A stretch of DNA of 64,000 nt from Hymenobacter citatus (GTDB lineage: Bacteria; Bacteroidota; Bacteroidia; Cytophagales; Hymenobacteraceae), in NCBI RefSeq assembly GCF_014333615.1, contig NZ_JACSCY010000004.1:310001-374000 (forward strand), in the 5' to 3' direction. The position numbers were made by a program, and so were the translations under genes. The notes beneath the pieces were generated by a model, which saw only the letters and a program-made list of their open reading frames with translations, was not told the DNA's origin and searched no databases. Shown here in pieces: positions 17,917 through 27,099 of the stretch (the stretch's first letter is position 1; the number at the start of each line of letters is the position of its first letter).

Positions 17917-18870
17917 TCAAGAGTACCTTAGCTGCTGTCGGGCAGCCTCTGCATCCACCGCCAGTTGTGCCTTCAGGGCATCCAACCCATTGAATTTCTG
18001 CTCGTCGCGCAAGCGGGCCACAAACTCCACGGTAAGCGGTTGGTCGTATAGGTCACCATCGAAGTCAAGCAGGTGAGCTTCTACGGTTTCGGCTAGATTG
18101 CCGCCTACGGTAGGACGCACACCAATGTTGAGCATAGCCGGGTAAGCAGCGCCGGCAGCCGTAGTAGCGCGCACGGCGTATACGCCGCGGGCGGGCACCA
18201 GCTTCAGAGGCTCCGGGCACCAAATGTTGGCGGTAGGGTAGCCGATGGTGCGACCCAGCTGCTGGCCTTTCACTACGGTGCCGGTGAAGGGGTAGGCGTA
18301 GCCGAGGTAGCGGTTGGCAGTGGCCACGTCGCCGCTTTCCAGGGCGCGGCGGATGCGGGTGCTGCTCACGCCCACGGCGTCTACATCCTCGCGCGGAATT
18401 TCTTCTACGCGCATCCCGTAGCGGTCGGCGTGCTGGTGCAAGTAGTCGAAGCCGCCCTCACGGTTCTTGCCAAAGCGGTGGTCGTAGCCAATCACCAGCC
18501 GCTGCGTACCCACCGTATCGAGTAAGATGCGTTGGATAAATTCTTCCGAGGTCCAGCTCGCAAACTCCTTGGTGAAGGGAATAATCAGCAGATAATCAAT
18601 GCCGAAGTCCCGCAGCTTGGCCTCGCGCTCGGCTAGCGTGTTCAACAGGCGCAGCTCCAGCAGTTCGGGGTGGGAGGGTGGCGGCCCCAGCACCAGGCGC
18701 GGGTGCGGCCAGAAGGTAATGACCACCGTGGGGCCGCCGTGCTGCCGGCCTACCGTCAGCAGCCGATGCAGAATTTTCTGGTGGCCCAGGTGCACGCCAT
18801 CGAACGTGCCGCTGGTGACCACGGCATTGCCGAGGTAGGGAAACTGCGCCGGGTCCCGAACGACGTGCAT
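17917..18870 (-). CDS. ribF: Bifunctional riboflavin kinase / FAD synthetase
   Basis: This 317-aa protein has the usual two-domain length. The N-terminal FAD synthetase (about 1-185) has the HIGH-like GTFDGVHLGHQ and SSTRIRRALESGD motifs. The C-terminal riboflavin kinase (about 190-310) has GRTIGYPTANIW with the PTAN motif and the GVYAVRA block. It converts riboflavin to FMN and then to FAD in the cytoplasm. The gene is downstream of truB, uppP, DUF3098 and ftsX on the same strand but is separated from truB by an R1 palindrome and has its own likely -7 box. Confidence 0.96.
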   Translation of the reverse strand: MHVVRDPAQFPYLGNAVVTSGTFDGVHLGHQKILHRLLTVGRQHGGPTVVITFWPHPRLVLGPPPSHPELLELRLLNTLAEREAKLRDFGIDYLLIIPFTKEFASWTSEEFIQRILLDTVGTQRLVIGYDHRFGKNREGGFDYLHQHADRYGMRVEEIPREDVDAVGVSSTRIRRALESGDVATANRYLGYAYPFTGTVVKGQQLGRTIGYPTANIWCPEPLKLVPARGVYAVRATTAAGAAYPAMLNIGVRPTVGGNLAETVEAHLLDFDGDLYDQPLTVEFVARLRDEQKFNGLDALKAQLAVDAEAARQQLRYS

Positions 18871-18944
18871 CTGTTTAATTAGAAATTAAGAATTAGGAAT
18901 TATGAATGAGCGGTGGGAGCCGGCAACTATCTGGGTGATGGGTG

Positions 18945-18952
18945 CAAAGGTA
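18945..18952 (-). promoter_or_regulatory. Candidate -7 box TACCTTTG upstream of ribF
   Basis: An exact TAnnTTTG match on the minus strand lies 74 bases before the ribF ATG. The expected -33 position falls inside the adjoining R1 palindrome, where no TTG fits well. Confidence 0.5.
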
Positions 18953-18960
18953 AATGTCAA

Positions 18961-19062
18961 TTGTCATCCTGAGCTTGCGAAGGACCTTATGCCCGCAGAA
19001 CGAGTCGTTGTTATATCAGTCGTTCTCGCGTGATAAGGTCCTTCGCAAGCTCAGGATGACAA
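18961..19062. repeat. Intergenic palindrome, family R1 (copy b)
   Basis: About 30-bp arms (TTGTCATCCTGAGCTTGCGA onward) with an internal GAGTCGTTG. The right arm overlaps the end of truB: the last Leu-Ser-Ser codons and TGA stop of truB are read from TTGTCATCCTGA of the repeat. Confidence 0.9.
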
Positions 19063-19869
19063 GTTGTTTTCTTTCGGCTGCTCTAAGTTACTGCCAGCGT
19101 TATTCTCATAGAACTCGATGCCGGCGCGGCGTTCGGGGCGGGGCTTGCGGGGGCGCTCGGGGCGCGGCTCACTACCCTCGGGGCGAGGCGGGCGCAAGGC
19201 CTGAATGGCTTCCAGTGTAAACGCGTCTTCCAGCCGGTACTCGCCAATGCGCGTGCGCACCAGCTTGGTGAGGTGGGCGCCGCAACCCAGGGCCACGCCA
19301 AAGTCGCGGGCTAGGCTACGAATGTAGGTGCCTTTGCTGCACACCACCCGGAAGTCTACCTCGGGCAGGTCCACGCGCGTCAGCTCGAAAGCTTTAATGG
19401 TAATTTCCTTGCTTTTGATTTCGGCCTCGCCGCCCCGGCGGGCCACCTCGTAGGCTCGCTCGCCGTTCACCTTCACCGCCGAAAACAGCGGCGGCGTTTG
19501 CTGAATGGCGCCCACAAACTGCTGGGCGGCGGCCAGCAACTCGGCCTCGGTGAGGTGTTGGTAGGGTGCCTCGTGGTCCACGGGCGTTTCCAGGTCGAAG
19601 CTGGGCGTGGTCTGGCCCAGGCGGAAGGTGCCGGTGTACTCTTTTTCCTGGGCCTGAATCTGGTCGATTTGCTTGGTGAGCTTGCCGGTGCACAAGATCA
19701 GCAGGCCGGTAGCCAGCGGGTCCAGCGTGCCGGCGTGCCCAATCTTGCGCGGGCGCAGGGTATTCTTCACTTTGCGCACCACGTCAAAGGAGCTCCAGGT
19801 CAAGGGCTTATCTACTAGGAGCACTTCGCCCGCTTCGAAATCAAACTCAGCTAAGGTTCTCGTGTTCAT
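19051..19869 (-). CDS. truB: tRNA pseudouridine(55) synthase
   Basis: This 272-aa protein contains the TruB catalytic motif HAGTLDPLATGLLILCTGK with the nucleophilic Asp, plus KVNGERAYEVARRGG and SKGTYIRSLARDFG. It isomerises U55 in the T-arm of tRNAs. The start lies 2 bases after the uppP stop, so they are coupled. The C-terminal 30 residues (PRPERPRKPRPERR) are a basic extension. The very end and stop codon come from the R1 palindrome, suggesting the original terminus was replaced or extended. Confidence 0.96.
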   Translation of the reverse strand: MNTRTLAEFDFEAGEVLLVDKPLTWSSFDVVRKVKNTLRPRKIGHAGTLDPLATGLLILCTGKLTKQIDQIQAQEKEYTGTFRLGQTTPSFDLETPVDHEAPYQHLTEAELLAAAQQFVGAIQQTPPLFSAVKVNGERAYEVARRGGEAEIKSKEITIKAFELTRVDLPEVDFRVVCSKGTYIRSLARDFGVALGCGAHLTKLVRTRIGEYRLEDAFTLEAIQALRPPRPEGSEPRPERPRKPRPERRAGIEFYENNAGSNLEQPKENNLSS

Positions 19870-19871
19870 GC

Positions 19872-20702
19872 TTATACGAGTTGCAGGTTGATTTTCAGGC
19901 CAATCAGCAAGAGCAGAATACCGCCTACGATGATACGGTAGACACCAAAGGCGCGGAAGCCGTACTTGGCCACAAAATTCACGAATAGCCGAATAGCCAG
20001 CAACGCCACCACAAAGGCTACTACGTTGCCTACCAGCAGCTGCATCACTTCATCGTGCGAAAACAGGTCGCCTAGCTGGATGCCCTGCTCGGTGGCTTCC
20101 TGGTAGTAGTCGAGGAGGTCTTTGGCGGCGGCGGCGGCCATGGTGGGCATGGCTAGAAAGAAGGCAAACTCGGCGGCGGCGCGGCGAGTAAGCTTCTGAG
20201 TAAGACCCCCAATGATGGTAGCGGCCGAGCGGCTCACGCCTGGCACCACGGCCAAGCACTGAAACAAGCCAATCATAAAAGCCTCGCGGTAGCTGGGCGT
20301 GGTTACGGGGTGGCCGCCGCGTTCCTGCTGCTCTTGCGGAAACCACTTATCCACAAACAGCAGCACTATGCCGCCCACCACGAGCATCAGGGCTACCACC
20401 GTTACCGATTCCAGCAGTGCGTCAATGTGCTTTTTCAGCAGCAATCCTACCACTACAATGGGCAGAAAAGCCACTAATAGTTTTAAATAGAAGTCGAAGC
20501 TTTGAAAAAACCGGCGCCAGTATACCACCAGCACCGACAGGATAGCGCCCAGTTGAATGACGACGAGGTAGAGCTTGGTGAACGGGGTAGCCGTAATGCC
20601 CAGCAGGGCCGAAGTGATAATCATGTGCCCGGTACTGGACACGGGCAAAAACTCGGTAAGTCCCTCCACAATCGCCAGGAGGATGGCTTGCCAATACGTC
20701 AT
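19872..20702 (-). CDS. uppP: Undecaprenyl-diphosphate phosphatase
   Basis: This 276-aa multi-pass membrane protein starts at the ATG at 20702 ([20 protein letters not shown]). It has the UppP signatures [16 protein letters not shown] and [10 protein letters not shown], and eight or so helices. It recycles the undecaprenyl carrier needed for peptidoglycan and other glycans. It precedes truB by 2 bases. An in-frame ATG seven codons upstream exists (MAISLRT), but the shorter start matches the family N-terminus. Confidence 0.95.
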   Translation of the reverse strand: MTYWQAILLAIVEGLTEFLPVSSTGHMIITSALLGITATPFTKLYLVVIQLGAILSVLVVYWRRFFQSFDFYLKLLVAFLPIVVVGLLLKKHIDALLESVTVVALMLVVGGIVLLFVDKWFPQEQQERGGHPVTTPSYREAFMIGLFQCLAVVPGVSRSAATIIGGLTQKLTRRAAAEFAFFLAMPTMAAAAAKDLLDYYQEATEQGIQLGDLFSHDEVMQLLVGNVVAFVVALLAIRLFVNFVAKYGFRAFGVYRIIVGGILLLLIGLKINLQLV

Positions 20703-20783
20703 GGTGCGTAAACTGATAGCCAATAGCGGTTAGCTATTGGCTTTGGTTCTGACTAGCAGAAATGTAAGAAGGTGCCTGCGCTT

Positions 20784-21107
20784 TTACGAGCGAGGCTTGT
20801 TGTAGGTAGGGCGTGCTGTGGGGGCGGGCGGAGCCACAGGCGTGGTAGGTGGCGTGGCTAAGGGCGTGGGCATGGTATCGGTGGTAGGCTTGGGGGTTTC
20901 TACCGGTCCGCCGGGTTTAGCCATAATAGCCCAGAACTCAATCAGAAACCCGATAACCAGCAGAATAGGGCCGAGCGTAATGCCCAGGAATCCTTCGCCG
21001 TAATCGGTCGAGTCGAGGGTCATCGTAATAAAACCGGCCGCCAGCACCGCTAGCCCAATGAACATCAGGCGGTAGTTGCGAGGGCCAAAAGCAAAACGTT
21101 GATTCAT
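20784..21107 (-). CDS. DUF3098 membrane protein
   Basis: This 107-aa protein has two membrane helices, LMFIGLAVLAAGFITMTL and ITLGPILLVIGFLIEFWAIM, with a proline/threonine-rich C-terminal tail (TDTMPTPLATPPTTPVAPP). DUF3098 is a Bacteroidota family lying between ftsX and uppP, as here, suggesting a link with cell division or envelope growth; the function is unknown. Confidence 0.85.
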   Translation of the reverse strand: MNQRFAFGPRNYRLMFIGLAVLAAGFITMTLDSTDYGEGFLGITLGPILLVIGFLIEFWAIMAKPGGPVETPKPTTDTMPTPLATPPTTPVAPPAPTARPTYNKPRS

Positions 21108-21112
21108 GGGGG

Positions 21113-21194
21113 GTAGGGTCTTGGGGGCTTAGGGGCTTGGGGTCTTGGTTGGATGTCTGGCAAATAACCAAGACCCTAAGACCCCAAGACCCCA
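21113..21194. repeat. Palindrome with microsatellite arms, family R6
   Basis: The arms are tandem 8-base units related to CTTGGGGT (left 21113-21151) and their inverse AAGACCCC (right 21169-21194). They sit between ftsX and DUF3098. A further single-arm stretch of the same unit lies at 22132-22168. Confidence 0.8.
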
Positions 21195-21195
21195 G

Positions 21196-22089
21196 TTAAT
21201 ACAAATCATCCAGCGACAGGCGCAGGTATTTTTTAACGGCACGATAGGAGCTGAAAAAGCCGATGCCGGCTCCCAGCGCTACCATCACCACAAACAGGAC
21301 CAAAAGCAGGCGCTGATCCAGAAACAGTTGAATTTCGGGTACGTTGAGGGCCGCGTATTGCAGCAAGCCCCACAGCAGCAGCCCACTTAGTACGCCGCTG
21401 GCCACGCCCTGCCAGGTAGCGCGCCTCAGAAACGGCCACTGAATAAAGGCTGAGGTAGCGCCTACCAGCTGCATACTCCGAATGAGAAAGCGCTGCGAGA
21501 ACAGGGCCAGCTTGATGGTATTGTTGATCAGAATAACGACCACCACCGTGAGCACCACCGCAAAGCCCAGCAGCACCAAGCTAAAGCGGCGCAGGTTTTG
21601 GTTGATGGAATCGATGAGGCTCTGCACGTACTGCACCTCAAATACACCATCCTGCTTTTTCAGCTCCTGCACAATACGCCCGAGTTGCAACGAGTCGGCG
21701 TACTCCGCGTTGATGCGCAGGATATAGGCATCGCGCAGGGGGTTGTCGCCCAAAAACTGCTGAAAATCCTCGCCAGTTTGGTCAATCAGCTCCTTGGCAC
21801 CTTCTTCCTTTGATAGAAACCGCACCTGCGGCTGGCTGCCCTTGTAGGCAATGTAGGGCTTGCTGGCAAAGTCCTGCTGCAAGCGCAGAAGCTGGGTTTC
21901 GGGTAGGCCGCGCTCCAGGTATACCTGCATTTCGATGCTCTCCTTCACGAGGTTGGAGATTTTGTAGCCCGAAATCAGCAAGGTGCCAAACAGCCCCACT
22001 ACCAGCAGCGCCAGCGTGATGCTGAACACCACCATAGTATGCGGATAGCTACCGAGAGTCTTTTTACGAATGGAGCGCGCCTGGGCCAT
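21196..22089 (-). CDS. ftsX: Cell division protein, FtsX-like permease
   Basis: This 297-aa protein has the FtsX layout: a first helix (HTMVVFSITLALLVVGLFG), an extracytoplasmic domain of about 120 residues (VYLERGLPETQLLRLQ onward), and three further helices near 170-295. FtsX couples with the ATPase FtsE to control cell-wall hydrolases at the septum; ftsE is not in this window. It is the first gene of the ftsX-DUF3098-uppP-truB run. Confidence 0.93.
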   Translation of the reverse strand: MAQARSIRKKTLGSYPHTMVVFSITLALLVVGLFGTLLISGYKISNLVKESIEMQVYLERGLPETQLLRLQQDFASKPYIAYKGSQPQVRFLSKEEGAKELIDQTGEDFQQFLGDNPLRDAYILRINAEYADSLQLGRIVQELKKQDGVFEVQYVQSLIDSINQNLRRFSLVLLGFAVVLTVVVVILINNTIKLALFSQRFLIRSMQLVGATSAFIQWPFLRRATWQGVASGVLSGLLLWGLLQYAALNVPEIQLFLDQRLLLVLFVVMVALGAGIGFFSSYRAVKKYLRLSLDDLY

Positions 22090-22094
22090 ACCGA

Positions 22095-22102
22095 CAAAAG
22101 TA
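22095..22102 (-). promoter_or_regulatory. Candidate -7 box TACTTTTG directly before ftsX
   Basis: An exact TAnnTTTG match on the minus strand ends only 5 bases before the ATG of ftsX, which would place transcription start at or very near the start codon. Confidence 0.4.
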
Positions 22103-22131
22103 ACGTGAAGTTTTTGAAGTGTTGCTTTTTA

Positions 22132-22328
22132 AGGGTCTTGGGGTCTTGGGGTCTGGGGGTCTGGGTAGGGCCGTCATGTTGGGCGGAGCGCAGCGAAGTC
22201 GAAACATCTCTACCGCTTCGTTGCTGTTCGTTGGAATTACTATCAGTAGAGATGTTTCGACTCCGCTGCGCTCCGCTCAACATGACGGCCGTATTTCACT
22301 CACCATCTCACCATCTCACCATCTCACC
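22132..22328. repeat. Compound repeat tract: R6 arm, R3 palindrome (copy a), R7-type tandem
   Basis: Between ftsX and the DUF2723 gene lie three repeats in a row: an R6-type GGGTCTTGGGGTCTTGG run (22132-22168), an R3 palindrome (left arm 22171-22213, right arm 22246-22288, over 40-bp arms with few mismatches), and a tandem of CACCATCT (22299-22328) like the R7 arms. The last supplies the TGA stop of the DUF2723 gene at 22324. Confidence 0.85.
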
Positions 22329-25314
22329 GCAGGTAGGGCGCCAATAATTGGTAGGCACGCTCGGCTCTCCGAGTGTCGCCTACCCGTTGCGCGGCTAGGT
22401 AGAGCTGTTGCGCCGTGCCCATATGCTGGCTTAGCTCCCGGTCCATCAAGGGGTTGGGGTGACTATTATAATAGGCTAATGCCCGTTGGGTACGATCGAG
22501 GAGCACGTCCATCAACTGCTGGGCGCGCTTGGCTTCGCCTCCGGCCACCAACGCGGGCACCAGAGCCGGCGAGTAGTAATCGTACGAAATGGCCGCATCA
22601 GGGAGCACAGCCAGGCACTTGTCAGCTACTTTTCTGGCGGTAGCCGTATCGCCGACAGCAAGGTAGGCGTTGGCCAGGCGTACGAATTTATCGCGGTAGC
22701 TGGCCGGAAATATCAGGTTGGTTTCGTCGTGGTAAACGCTGGGATTGTTGAGGCCGCGGTAAGCGAAGCGCTGCATCATATTTTGATACAGAATATCTTT
22801 TGCTACGTAGCCCGTTTCGCCGCGTGGGTCGTAGGCGGGATTTTTGAGGGGCAATACCCGCCAAGCCAGCCCTTCCAGCTGAAAATATGGCTCCAGCCCC
22901 AAGTGGTCCTGCGATAGCGCCACGCTGGTAGCGAAGTACACGGGCCGTTTCCAGTTGTTGGTGGCGAGCATATCCAGAATAGCCAGGCTCTTTTTCTCCA
23001 ACGCCCGTTTGCTCACATTAAACGTCATTTTGCTGACCAACTGGTCACGTCGCTCCTTCGGGATGATACCACTTTGCAGCACGGCCGCCGTATCGACGGG
23101 CAGATAGAAAGTAGGCGATGGAAAGGACAGTAGGGTAGGGCCGCCCTCGCCGTAGCTGACCTTCAGTAAGTCGCTGTCTTCCTGCACCAACTGCAGAAAA
23201 TCTTTCAGATTGACTTCGTCTACACTCGGGTTTTCAACGAAGGGCAAGTAGTCGTTGGTGCCCTGGGCGTAGCGCGAGCTGTCCAACGAAAAGGTTACTG
23301 GTGCCGACTGGTAACTGCGCTGCCTCATCTGGTCGATGTGCCAGTCGGTGTTCATATAGGGTAGCACCGCAATACGTACATCAGTTCGGAAGCCTTCTAC
23401 TTCCTGAGCGTACCACAAGGGGAAGGTGTCGTTGTCGCCGTTGGTGAACAAAATGGCGTTCGGGGCGCACGAGTTGAGCAGGTTCTTGGCCGAGTCCACG
23501 GAGTTGTAGCGGCCCGAGCGGTCGTGGTCGTCCCAGCCCTGGGCCAGCAAGAGGCCCGGGGCCAGCAGCCCGAGCAGCGTCACGGCGCCCGCGCGGGCCG
23601 TGTCGGCTTTCACGACTTTGCCCAGCAAGTCGGCCAGGGCCAGCACGCCCAGCCCGATCCAGATGGCAAAGGCATAGGTGGCCCCCGTGAAGGTGTAGTC
23701 CCGCTCGCGCGGCTCAATCGGGGGCTGGTTCAGGTACACGACGATGGCCAGGCCCGTGAAGACGAACAGCAGGCCCACGATCAGCGCATTCTTGCCGTCG
23801 CGGCGGGCCTGGTAGAACAGGCCCAGCAGGCCTAGGATGAGCGGGATGGCAAAGAACTGGTTGCGGGCTTTGCTCTCAGCCACGCGCTCGGGCAGGCCCT
23901 GGCTGGTCTCGGTGGGCCACACGGTGCCGGCCTGCTGCACGTCCGACTCGCGCCCGGCGTAGTTCCACAAAAAGTAGCGCCAGAACATGTGCCCCATCTG
24001 GTAGCGAAACAGAAACGATAGGTTCTGCCCCATCGTCGGCTTCACCCCCTCCCGAATGTCGACCCACTTCTGGTAGTAAGGCACGCGCTGGGCAACGCCA
24101 GCATCGGTATAGATACGGGGGAGGAGCATTTTGTCTTCCTCCCGATATACCAACTCCTGCTTCTGCTCGGCTACCACATATTTGTCGCCCTGGCGCACGT
24201 AGCGCGGCCCAGCATCTACCTGATCAATAGGCTGCGCAAACACATGGGGGCCATACAGCAACGGCCGCGACCCATACTGCTCGCGCTTGAGGTAGCTGAC
24301 GAAGCTGAGCACGTCCTCGGGGTCGTTCTCGTTGATGGTGGGGTGGTAGGAGCTGCGAATCGGCACAATCAGGTAAGACGAGTAGCCGATCAGGATGAAC
24401 ACGAAGCACAGCATAAACGTGTTCAGCAGCTGTGAGCGGCGCTGAAAGCTCTGCCGAAAGCCTACCCAAATCAGCCCTATCAACATCGTCACAAACAAAA
24501 GCAAGCCGGTATTGAAGGGCAGCCCCACGCTATTGACAAAGAACACCTCGAAGTTGCCGGCCAGCGTGGGCAAGCCCGGAATAATGCCCACCAGAATGGC
24601 CCCGACAATACCCAGCCCTACCCCCAACGTCAGTACACCGCCCCAAAGGGTAGGCCGCGCCTGTCGGCGGAAATAGTAGAGAAAGCCCAGGGCTGGAATG
24701 GCCAGCAGGTTCAACAGGTGCACGCCGATGCTCAGGCCAATCACATACGCCAGCAGCACCAGCCACTTGTCAGAGTCGGCCTCGTCGGCGCGGTTCTCCC
24801 ACTTCAGCATCAGCCACACCACCGCCGCCGTGCCCAAGGCCGACATGGCATACACCTCCGCCTCCTCGGCGTTGAACCAGAACGAGTCGGAGAAGGCAAA
24901 TGAGAGGGCACCCACCACGCCGGCCCCCACAATCAGCAGGCTTTGGCCTAGGGTAGGGACCAGGCCCCGGTCGTCGTGCAGGCCGGGGCGGCGCAGCACG
25001 AGCTTTTTCGCGAGCAGCGTGATGCTCCAGAACAGAAACAAGACGGTGAAAGCGCTGCTCACAGCCGAGAGGCCGTTGACGAGCACGGCCACTTTCGTCA
25101 CGTCGCCGAAGCTAAGCAGCGAGACCAGGCGGCCGAGCAAGAGGAAGGTGGGGGCGCCGGGCGGGTGGGGCACAAGCAGCTTATAGGAGCAGGCGATGAA
25201 CTCGCCGCAGTCCCAGAACGAGGCCGTGGGCTCCAACGTGAGCAAATACACCAGCAGGCTCAGGGCAAACACGGCCCAGCCGGCTATAGTATTCAAGCGG
25301 GAATATGAACGCAT
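22324..25314 (-). CDS. DUF2723 (GT117-type) membrane protein
   Basis: This 996-aa protein starts at the ATG at 25314 (MRSYSRLNTIAGWAVFALS). It has the family signature LTLEPTASFWDCGEFIACSYKL and PHPPGAPTFLLLGR, about a dozen membrane helices in the first half, and a large C-terminal extracytoplasmic part with TPR-like helices near the end. The family is GT117, a Bacteroidota relative of protein O-mannosyltransferases acting on the outer face of the inner membrane; substrate unproven. Its final codon and stop run into the tandem CACCATCT repeat. Confidence 0.92.
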   Translation of the reverse strand: MRSYSRLNTIAGWAVFALSLLVYLLTLEPTASFWDCGEFIACSYKLLVPHPPGAPTFLLLGRLVSLLSFGDVTKVAVLVNGLSAVSSAFTVLFLFWSITLLAKKLVLRRPGLHDDRGLVPTLGQSLLIVGAGVVGALSFAFSDSFWFNAEEAEVYAMSALGTAAVVWLMLKWENRADEADSDKWLVLLAYVIGLSIGVHLLNLLAIPALGFLYYFRRQARPTLWGGVLTLGVGLGIVGAILVGIIPGLPTLAGNFEVFFVNSVGLPFNTGLLLFVTMLIGLIWVGFRQSFQRRSQLLNTFMLCFVFILIGYSSYLIVPIRSSYHPTINENDPEDVLSFVSYLKREQYGSRPLLYGPHVFAQPIDQVDAGPRYVRQGDKYVVAEQKQELVYREEDKMLLPRIYTDAGVAQRVPYYQKWVDIREGVKPTMGQNLSFLFRYQMGHMFWRYFLWNYAGRESDVQQAGTVWPTETSQGLPERVAESKARNQFFAIPLILGLLGLFYQARRDGKNALIVGLLFVFTGLAIVVYLNQPPIEPRERDYTFTGATYAFAIWIGLGVLALADLLGKVVKADTARAGAVTLLGLLAPGLLLAQGWDDHDRSGRYNSVDSAKNLLNSCAPNAILFTNGDNDTFPLWYAQEVEGFRTDVRIAVLPYMNTDWHIDQMRQRSYQSAPVTFSLDSSRYAQGTNDYLPFVENPSVDEVNLKDFLQLVQEDSDLLKVSYGEGGPTLLSFPSPTFYLPVDTAAVLQSGIIPKERRDQLVSKMTFNVSKRALEKKSLAILDMLATNNWKRPVYFATSVALSQDHLGLEPYFQLEGLAWRVLPLKNPAYDPRGETGYVAKDILYQNMMQRFAYRGLNNPSVYHDETNLIFPASYRDKFVRLANAYLAVGDTATARKVADKCLAVLPDAAISYDYYSPALVPALVAGGEAKRAQQLMDVLLDRTQRALAYYNSHPNPLMDRELSQHMGTAQQLYLAAQRVGDTRRAERAYQLLAPYLR

Positions 25315-25353
25315 ATATACAGTTATATACAGTGGTCGGTAGCTAGTAATCAA

Positions 25354-25467
25354 ACACCACCTGTCATCCTGAGCGGCGCGAAGGACCTTATCACGTCAGA
25401 AAAGTCGTTCGTGCAGTTGTGCAAACGTGATAAAGTCCTTCGCGCTGCTCAGGATGACAGGTGGTGT
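25354..25467. repeat. Intergenic palindrome, family R1 (copy c)
   Basis: The arms are extended here (left from ACACCACCTGTCATCCTGAG, right inverse to 25467), over 40 bases with a few mismatches. The loop contains AAGTCGTTCG. It lies between the divergent DUF2723 gene and the sensor kinase gene. Confidence 0.9.
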
Positions 25468-25584
25468 AAAGGACCGCCACGCGCACGTAAACGACTGTTA
25501 TTTTGTGTTAAAGAATGTTAACGGCTTGATTCCCTATCCGCATCGGCCGTACTTGCAGGTACTGTCCCCTCAGCCATGCCGCCC

Positions 25585-26967
25585 ATGAAAAATCGCCTGC
25601 GCATTATCTTCTGGCTGATCAGCCTATGCATGCTGGGAATCAATGGGTTTCAGGCCTATTGGCTCTACTCTACCTACCAGCTGAACACGGCGCAGTTTGC
25701 CCGCACGGCCCACGAGGCGCTGCTGGCCGTAGTGCAGCAGGAACAGTTGGCGGCCGTGCAAACGCTGCTGCAACCAGCCACGGCGGGTAGCCGCTACGGC
25801 CGCGTGGCCCTACCCATCCGGCAGCTCGATGCAGCTGACCGCACACAGCTGCAACAGCTCTGGCAAGCGGGCAGCCAACGGCCGACTGGCGCCCTGGCCG
25901 CCCGCCGGCAAGACGACAGCGTGGCCCAGGCGTTTCTGCAACTGTTGCTGCGCCACGCCGCCACGCCTACCCTCAACCTCAGCCAACTAGCCGAGGCATA
26001 CCAGGCCGAACTGCGCCAGCGCCAGGCCGAAACGGCCTTTCTATTTGATACGCTGGCCACGGCCACCAACCGACGCGCCCAACAGGTGGCCGCGCCCGCG
26101 GGCTACCCCGTGCAAACGCCCGCCGTGGCCCTACCCCACCTGCCGGGTGTAGCCGTGCGGGCTTCGTTCCGGCCGCCGGTGCCCTACCTGTTGCGGCAGA
26201 TGGGCGGCTTGCTGGCGGGCTCTGTGGGGCTATTAGTGCTGACCACGGCTTGCTTTGGGCTGATGCTAAGCACCATCCTGCGCCAGAAAAAGCTATCAGA
26301 GATTCGGGAAGACTTCATCAACAACATGACCCACGAGCTAAAAACGCCCATTGCTACGGTAGCGGCGGCGGTGGAGGCATTGCAGCACTTCGGGGCCATG
26401 CAGCATCCGCAGCGGGCCGAAGTCTACCTCGCTATTTCGCAGCAGGAGCTGGCGCGGCTGTCGGGGTTGGTGGAGCACGTGCTGCACATGGCCGTGGCCG
26501 AGCGCGAGCCGCTGCAACTGACACCCGAAACCGTACGGCCCGCCGAGCTGGTGGCCGAGCTGGTGCAGCAGCACCAGCTTACTAGCCCCAAGCCCGTGCA
26601 GTTTGAGGTGGATGTGGCCGCCACCGCAGTGCATTGCGACCGGCTGCACCTGCGCAACGTCATCAGCAACCTCATCGACAACGCCATTAAATACTCCCGC
26701 GAGCAGGTCACCATCCGCATTCAGGGCCAGCCCGAGTCCAGCGGCTGGCGCCTCACTGTGGCCGACGATGGTCTGGGCATTGCGGCTGATTATCAGCCCG
26801 CTGTGTTCGACCGGTTCTTTCGGGTGCCTACTGGTAACCTGCACCCGGTCAAGGGCTTTGGATTGGGATTGTACTATGTGCGGCAGGTAGTAGAGCGGCA
26901 CGGCGGCCACCTGCATTTGCGCAGCGAGCAGGGGAGGGGCAGCGCGTTTTCGGTGTGGCTGCCGTAG
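25585..26967 (+). CDS. Sensor histidine kinase (HisKA/HATPase_c)
   Basis: This 460-aa kinase starts at MKNRLRII, with helix 1 near residues 8-28, a periplasmic region of about 165 residues and helix 2 near LLAGSVGLLVLTTACFGL. The dimerisation/phospho-acceptor motif is FINNMTHELKTPIATV, with His intact. The ATPase domain shows VISNLIDNAIKYS, VADDGLGIA, FDRFFRV and GFGLGLYYVRQVVERHGG. It is paired with the response regulator gene 130 bases downstream. The signal sensed is unknown. An R2 palindrome sits between the two genes. Confidence 0.93.
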   Translation: MKNRLRIIFWLISLCMLGINGFQAYWLYSTYQLNTAQFARTAHEALLAVVQQEQLAAVQTLLQPATAGSRYGRVALPIRQLDAADRTQLQQLWQAGSQRPTGALAARRQDDSVAQAFLQLLLRHAATPTLNLSQLAEAYQAELRQRQAETAFLFDTLATATNRRAQQVAAPAGYPVQTPAVALPHLPGVAVRASFRPPVPYLLRQMGGLLAGSVGLLVLTTACFGLMLSTILRQKKLSEIREDFINNMTHELKTPIATVAAAVEALQHFGAMQHPQRAEVYLAISQQELARLSGLVEHVLHMAVAEREPLQLTPETVRPAELVAELVQQHQLTSPKPVQFEVDVAATAVHCDRLHLRNVISNLIDNAIKYSREQVTIRIQGQPESSGWRLTVADDGLGIAADYQPAVFDRFFRVPTGNLHPVKGFGLGLYYVRQVVERHGGHLHLRSEQGRGSAFSVWLP

Positions 26968-26981
26968 GGGCGCGTAAAGTC

Positions 26982-27090
26982 AGAGCGTCATTTCGAATGC
27001 AGTGAGAAATCTCGCGTGCAACACTAATTCAATCGTTAAAAAATTACCGGAAGCACGCGAGATTTCTCACTGCGTTCGAAATGACGTTCT
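26982..27090. repeat. Intergenic palindrome, family R2 (copy a)
   Basis: Arms of about 36 bases (CGTCATTTCGAATGCAGTGA then GAAATCTCGCGTGC) are inverted at the right side. It stands between the kinase and its response regulator gene. Confidence 0.9.
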
Positions 27091-27099
27091 GCATTGCCT

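Noticed and set aside
22299..22328. Possible CRISPR-like repeat array
   Set aside because: The units are contiguous 8-mers without spacers, and no cas gene is present.
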